From Sipunculus nudus (lineage: Eukaryota > Annelida > Sipuncula > Golfingiida > Sipunculidae): a stretch of 64,000 bases of DNA. The notes beneath the pieces were generated by a model that saw nothing but the letters and a program-made list of their open reading frames with translations, was not told the origin of the DNA and did not search any database. The position numbers were made by a program, and so were the translations under genes. Location: positions 76,920,643 to 76,984,642 of the forward strand of contig CM049307.1 in the NCBI GenBank assembly GCA_026874595.1, given 5' to 3'. Positions 60,198-64,000 of the stretch are shown in pieces (position 1 is the stretch's first letter; each line of letters opens with the position of its first letter).

Positions 60198-60389
60198 CTG
60201 GACGCCTTGCATTGGTTTCCTATTGAGTCTAGCATATTGTTTAAAATCCTCACTCTTGTACATTAATGCCTACACACACAAGCACCAATATATTTGCAAA
60301 ATTTGTTGCAATTAAATCGTAAATCTAGTTATTAATTAAGGTCACACACTAAAGGTATTGTTCTATACGTGCCAAAGACAATGACCTAG
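60198..60389 (+). pseudogene. LINE ORF2 C-terminal fragment
   Basis: Frame one reads LDALHWFPIESSILFKILTL, a stop, then CLHTQAPIYLQNLL; a shifted frame continues RSHTKGIVLYVPKT. LHWxPIxxRIxFKIxxLxxKxLHxxAPxYL followed by LR-S...VP is the conserved C-terminus of CR1/Jockey-type non-LTR retrotransposons. Stops and a frameshift show decay; 5' truncation is usual for LINEs. Confidence 0.65.
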
Positions 60390-60429
60390 ACTTTTGTATA
60401 TTGTTGTTTCCGTGTAATTGCCAAAACCA

Positions 60430-60760
60430 CTGAAAACGTAGGGGAGTCGAATCACCCAATTATGACACCCCCAACGGGGAGTCGGAGGGTGGATTTGGCT
60501 ATGGTTGTCATAACACAGCACTGAACTGCCCCAGGGGAGTGCATGCTGACCCTCCTTGAAGTGTCAGGCCTTGAGCAGCTCCCTGGCAGCGCGGCAGCCA
60601 GCTTCGACAAGGGCGCACGCTGACCACGCGTGAGCCGGACCGGATACGGGATCCCTCGCGGACTGCATGGGCGGAACTAGGTCACGGTTGCGTGCACGTG
60701 CTGCGCTCAATGTAAACGTGCCATGTTCATGTGTACAAGTCTCGGGTGTACACAACATTT
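60430..60760 (+). other. GC-rich island
   Basis: A block clearly richer in G and C, with several CpG words (CACGCGTGAGCCGGACCGG, CTCGCGG), in otherwise AT-rich DNA. It immediately precedes the chain of splice signals starting at 60964 and could be a promoter region or part of a transferred or repeated element. Confidence 0.5.
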
Positions 60761-60829
60761 TCAACATGTGTGTTTACGACATTTTTGCCCAGAGGGTACT
60801 GATACTAGCAGAGCCGGTGTTACATTAAT

Positions 60830-62560
60830 TCAGCGTGTGAAAGTATAAGTTAGTACGGATCGTTTTGCAGTCTTCGCAACAATCATCGTCGTCGTCCCTG
60901 ACCAAGCGATTGCAGTGCATCGTATACAAAGTACTGTCGAGTGACAGTCAGCCAAGTCGGCCGGTGAGTAGGTGAATTGTATAAATTGCTGTTTCTGAAA
61001 AGTGAGTAATTTGTTAAGAACAGGCACTAATTTTAATACTTTAGCTGTGTCAAAATTGCCAAACAATGAACCACATAGTGTATGTCTTCTGAGTGACAGT
61101 CAAGTTCGGTAAGTTGAATATAGTAGGGGGCCTATGTATTATGATAAATCTGTATGTAGCCAAGTACCCGAAAATACACCTATTAGTAAAACTAAATGTA
61201 TGTTCATTAAAAAACCAACAAAATTTGGTGTAAATAGTACTCCTGAGTCTTTACAGTGTGACTGTAACATAATACAGCAGGTTCAGTACACACACACATA
61301 TAAATACAATGTGAAAGGTTTAATTTTCATATATAATAATTACATTCCCAATGGTCATGGTCATGTGTAGTAAAAGTATTTTCAAATATTTTGTAGAGTC
61401 TATTCCTGGACCTATGAGCCCGGAGAAGGAGAATACAGCTAGCTGACACTGGAGAATCGCCCAACCTGCCAGGTAACTATTAATTAATTTTGCTGAACAT
61501 GTGTGATATAAATATATACATATGTATAAATATAAATATATATATATATATATATAATGTATATAAAACATTTAAGGATATGACAAGTATATAATAAAAT
61601 AAACTTATTGTAAATTCAATGAAGACCTAATATTTCATATGTTGTAAATGTTTGGTATAGTACTAATATTATTGTCACCCTGGCTTATTGCACTAAGTTT
61701 CCAGTAGTCCTATATTAATCGAAAATTGAAATTATGTGCCCAACACATGGCTTACTTCAAGCCACTGATTGATAAAAGACTTTGGTTTTCTACTACACAT
61801 AAACACAGTATAACAAATTTGTAATATTATATAATTATATGTGTGTGTTTGTGTGTGAACATGATTATACAAGTTGTCAATACATCCTTTTACTCCTGCA
61901 GCTACCCTACACTTGACAACTAGTACACAGACGTACCTCAGGCCCTGTTGAGCCATGTGGATGGATTGTTTGCAAATGAACTTATGGTAAGTGACTCTAC
62001 AACAATGAATCCCATTTATAAATACATGTATAATGAACTTTTCAGATAACATTTCACATGACACTGTGCTTGTTTACGTTTTTTAATTTGCAATATTGAA
62101 GGCACACATTTTGGGAGATGAATTGGAAGAGGACTCCTTAATCTCAGTAACTAACCCGCCAAAATGAATATTATATAAAGTACACCTCCGATGTAGCATC
62201 TAAAATAAAAATTATCAGGATGACATATTCAGTCATATAAGCTGTGATCCAATGTTCACAAAATCCTGGACAGAACTCTGTCATATAAAATGTATTTTTC
62301 ATGTAATTTTACTTTTTCTTTTGTATTTTTAGACACTCTGACTCTGGAGAAAACATTTTCATTACAAATTTGTAACCCCGAGTAGAAGGAGGGACCAGGG
62401 CAAGTGTATTGTTCAAGTACAGAAGCAGAAAATGAAGAGAGAGCTATATGCTCGTCACGCGGGTAGCCGTGAATCCCCATTGGTAGTGGTAAATTACATG
62501 CTAGAGAGGAAGTCGAGGTGGATGACGATATAATAAAGCTACACATTTAATCTTTATGTG
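60830..62560 (+). ncRNA. Candidate spliced non-coding transcript
   Basis: Consensus splice signals line up on the plus strand: donor CCG|GTGAGT at 60964 and donor TTCG|GTAAGT at 61109 as alternative first exons; exon 61397-61472 (TTTGTAG ... CCAG|GTAACT); exon 61902-61986 (ACTCCTGCAG ... TATG|GTAAGT); last exon from 62333 (TTTTTAG) with AATAAA at 62532-62537. All three frames of the 61902 exon contain stops, so the transcript would be non-coding. Transcription is not shown; splice-like words can occur by chance. Confidence 0.3.
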
Positions 62561-62719
62561 AACACTGGAACACACTCAGATAGAACCCTGTCCACATTGT
62601 AAGGAATAATCAGTCGTAAAACTGTTGCAGACAAATACACGTATCACAAATTATACGACCACTTGGTTTTAATAAATATACGTTCTACTTTAAAATGTCT
62701 ATTTTTATTATTATTATCA

Positions 62720-62960
62720 TATATATAGAGAGAGTGAGAGAGAGTGAGTGAGTGAGAAAGATAGAAAGAGACAGAGTGAATACGGATGAATCTGACAGGT
62801 CCATGACAACCCATAGGTTGTCACAGCAACCATTTGACAACTCTTTTTACAACCCTAGAAGTTTGTCAAATTGAAATTTTGACAACCTGGGTTGTTGTTT
62901 TAGGTACACCCATTTGACAACCCTAAAGTTGTCGATTTGACAACCCTATGTTTTCCGTGA
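62720..62960 (+). repeat. GA microsatellite and TTGACAACCCT repeats
   Basis: (GAGAGT)n at 62728-62760, then TTTGACAACCCT-type words at about 62832, 62931 and 62939 with inverted GGTTGTCA/GGGTTGTT words between, forming small hairpins. Confidence 0.55.
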
Positions 62961-62964
62961 CAAA

Positions 62965-63380
62965 TTGGAATACTATTCCATAAATGATTAGGCAGATCGA
63001 GAATGCTCAGAAATTCAGGAAGACTCTTAAAAACATTTGTTAGCCGACGCATAAATTAATTTTAATTTAATGAATATTAAGATTATGAGTGGATATAATT
63101 CATTGCATACACTCTTAACTATCTTTCTAAGGCATGTAAACTGCTACAGAATACATTTACTGAAAACAATGTCCCGGTTGAGCGCTGTATCCGTAAAACA
63201 TAGTAATAATAATAACACTGAAGGTGTTTATTACAATTATCGAATCCCCATAATACGTCCTTTGGCCATTGAACGGCTCATATTTGTAGGATTTCCTTTA
63301 TCCCATGACCCTCAGGCCTGACATACATGTTCGCTTCCTCCTGAGGGTAACAGTTAAGAAACTAGAAAACACTCAGAGAC
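62965..63380. other. No gene recognised
   Basis: AT-rich sequence with an 83-codon frame at 63070-63321 that shows no domain. Confidence 0.4.
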
Positions 63381-63383
63381 CGC

Positions 63384-63533
63384 ATGTCGACCTCCACGAG
63401 CACAATGGGTAACGACTCACCAGATCAGGAATATTACGTACATCCTGATCAAAAATTGCTGTGTGCTATAAAGGATTTCAGCCAACGTACAAAATATGTG
63501 CCAGGCTTAAGCAACTCGATTGTTACATCACAG
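63384..63533 (+). CDS. Possible first coding exon of unknown protein leaving the window
   Basis: ATG at 63384 opens 50 codons, MSTSTSTMGNDSPDQEYYVH then PDQKLLCAIKDFSQRTKYVP and a Ser-rich end, closing at TCACAG|GTCAGT, a strong donor in phase 0. Composition is mixed and charged, more protein-like than its neighbours. No domain is recognised, and no continuation exon is seen in the last 460 bases. Could be a real 5' exon or a chance frame. Confidence 0.3.
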
Positions 63534-63539
63534 GTCAGT

Positions 63540-64000
63540 TCTACCCGTCAGAACAAAGGCGGCCTGTGATACTATTGAATGACGACGACCTCGTTTTGTC
63601 TCTGTAATGCTTAGTGCCCTGTCAGATGTATTCGTCAACTTGATCAATCTGTCTTGTATTTATCCTCTTTAAAAAAGTTCAGTTACGGTCCGGTTTGGTG
63701 ATAACATTTGTCCCTTTTCTTAGGTGTATTTTGCTTACATAGATTCATGTTCCGTTTTCCCCCAAGCCAAGGCGTATTTGATTTTTAGCTGTTTAGTACG
63801 TAAACTCGAGCGAGGTCATGGATTGTTTAGCCTGTTTATTGATTCTCTCAGCTTAACAGCTGTTTTATAGAACAAGCTGTCTGAGGTATATTACTGTACG
63901 GACTATACCGAGAATATCGGGCAGCGCCTCTCACTATAACTTAAGGTGATTTAAATCATTTAATAATTAGGTTAAAGGTTTCAATCTTTGTCCTGACAAT
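63540..64000. other. No feature recognised; would be intron if the 63384 exon is real
   Basis: No acceptor-bounded open exon identified before the window ends. Confidence 0.35.

Overview
The window is eukaryotic. It is AT-rich, has no bacterial-style gene packing, is studded with long (AT)n microsatellites and poly-G/poly-C runs, and contains spliced genes and debris from many transposon classes. The repeat spectrum (a tandem-repeat-cored element ending in a GGCCCATGGGCC palindrome, CCGT/CTGT-rich repeats, tRNA-like SINEs, PHD- and Ulp1-bearing element remnants) and a secreted PAN plus C-type lectin gene suggest an animal, most likely a mollusc and perhaps a bivalve. The species cannot be named from the sequence.

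One host gene is well supported. It lies on the minus strand, from the start codon at 55226 to the stop at 37780. Six exons join in phase 1 at every junction with consensus GT/AG sites, giving a 305-residue secreted protein: short signal peptide, PAN/apple-like domain, two mucin-like Thr/Ser/Pro linkers from a duplicated exon, and a long-form C-type lectin domain. The linker exons lie in a ~1.4 kb tandem genomic duplication (49306-50668 and 50762-52094). The introns hold a solo LTR, SSRs, a minisatellite and an interspersed repeat.

Layout: 0.4-1.1 kb, remnant of an element gene with a Ulp1-like protease and PHD finger. 1.2-3.3 kb, decayed Ty3/Gypsy (+). 4.5-5.3 kb, Tc1/IS630-like transposase C-terminus with a clean intron, followed by a PHD-like exon. 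6.8-10.4 kb, a nearly identical tandem duplication carrying SINEs and telomere-like DNA. 11.9-16.6 kb, fragments of a THAP domain, a pogo/CENP-B-like transposase and LINEs. 19.9-21.5 kb, a foldback element with an 8-bp target duplication. 23.5-25.3 kb, two LTRs in inverted orientation. 25.8-27.4 kb, decayed Gypsy gag-protease-RT (-). 28.5-29.7 kb, an element with three ~330-bp repeats. 31.3-32.3 kb, a non-autonomous DNA element. 37.8-55.2 kb, the lectin gene. 60.2-62.6 kb, a LINE tail, a GC-rich island and a chain of splice signals that may be a non-coding transcript. 63.4 kb, a possible first coding exon of a gene leaving the window.

No operon-like cooperation is visible. Only the lectin gene is supported as a functioning host gene; the rest is mobile-element sequence at different stages of decay, some of it (7.3-10.4 kb duplication, LTR with 4-bp TSD, foldback element with 8-bp TSD) apparently young.
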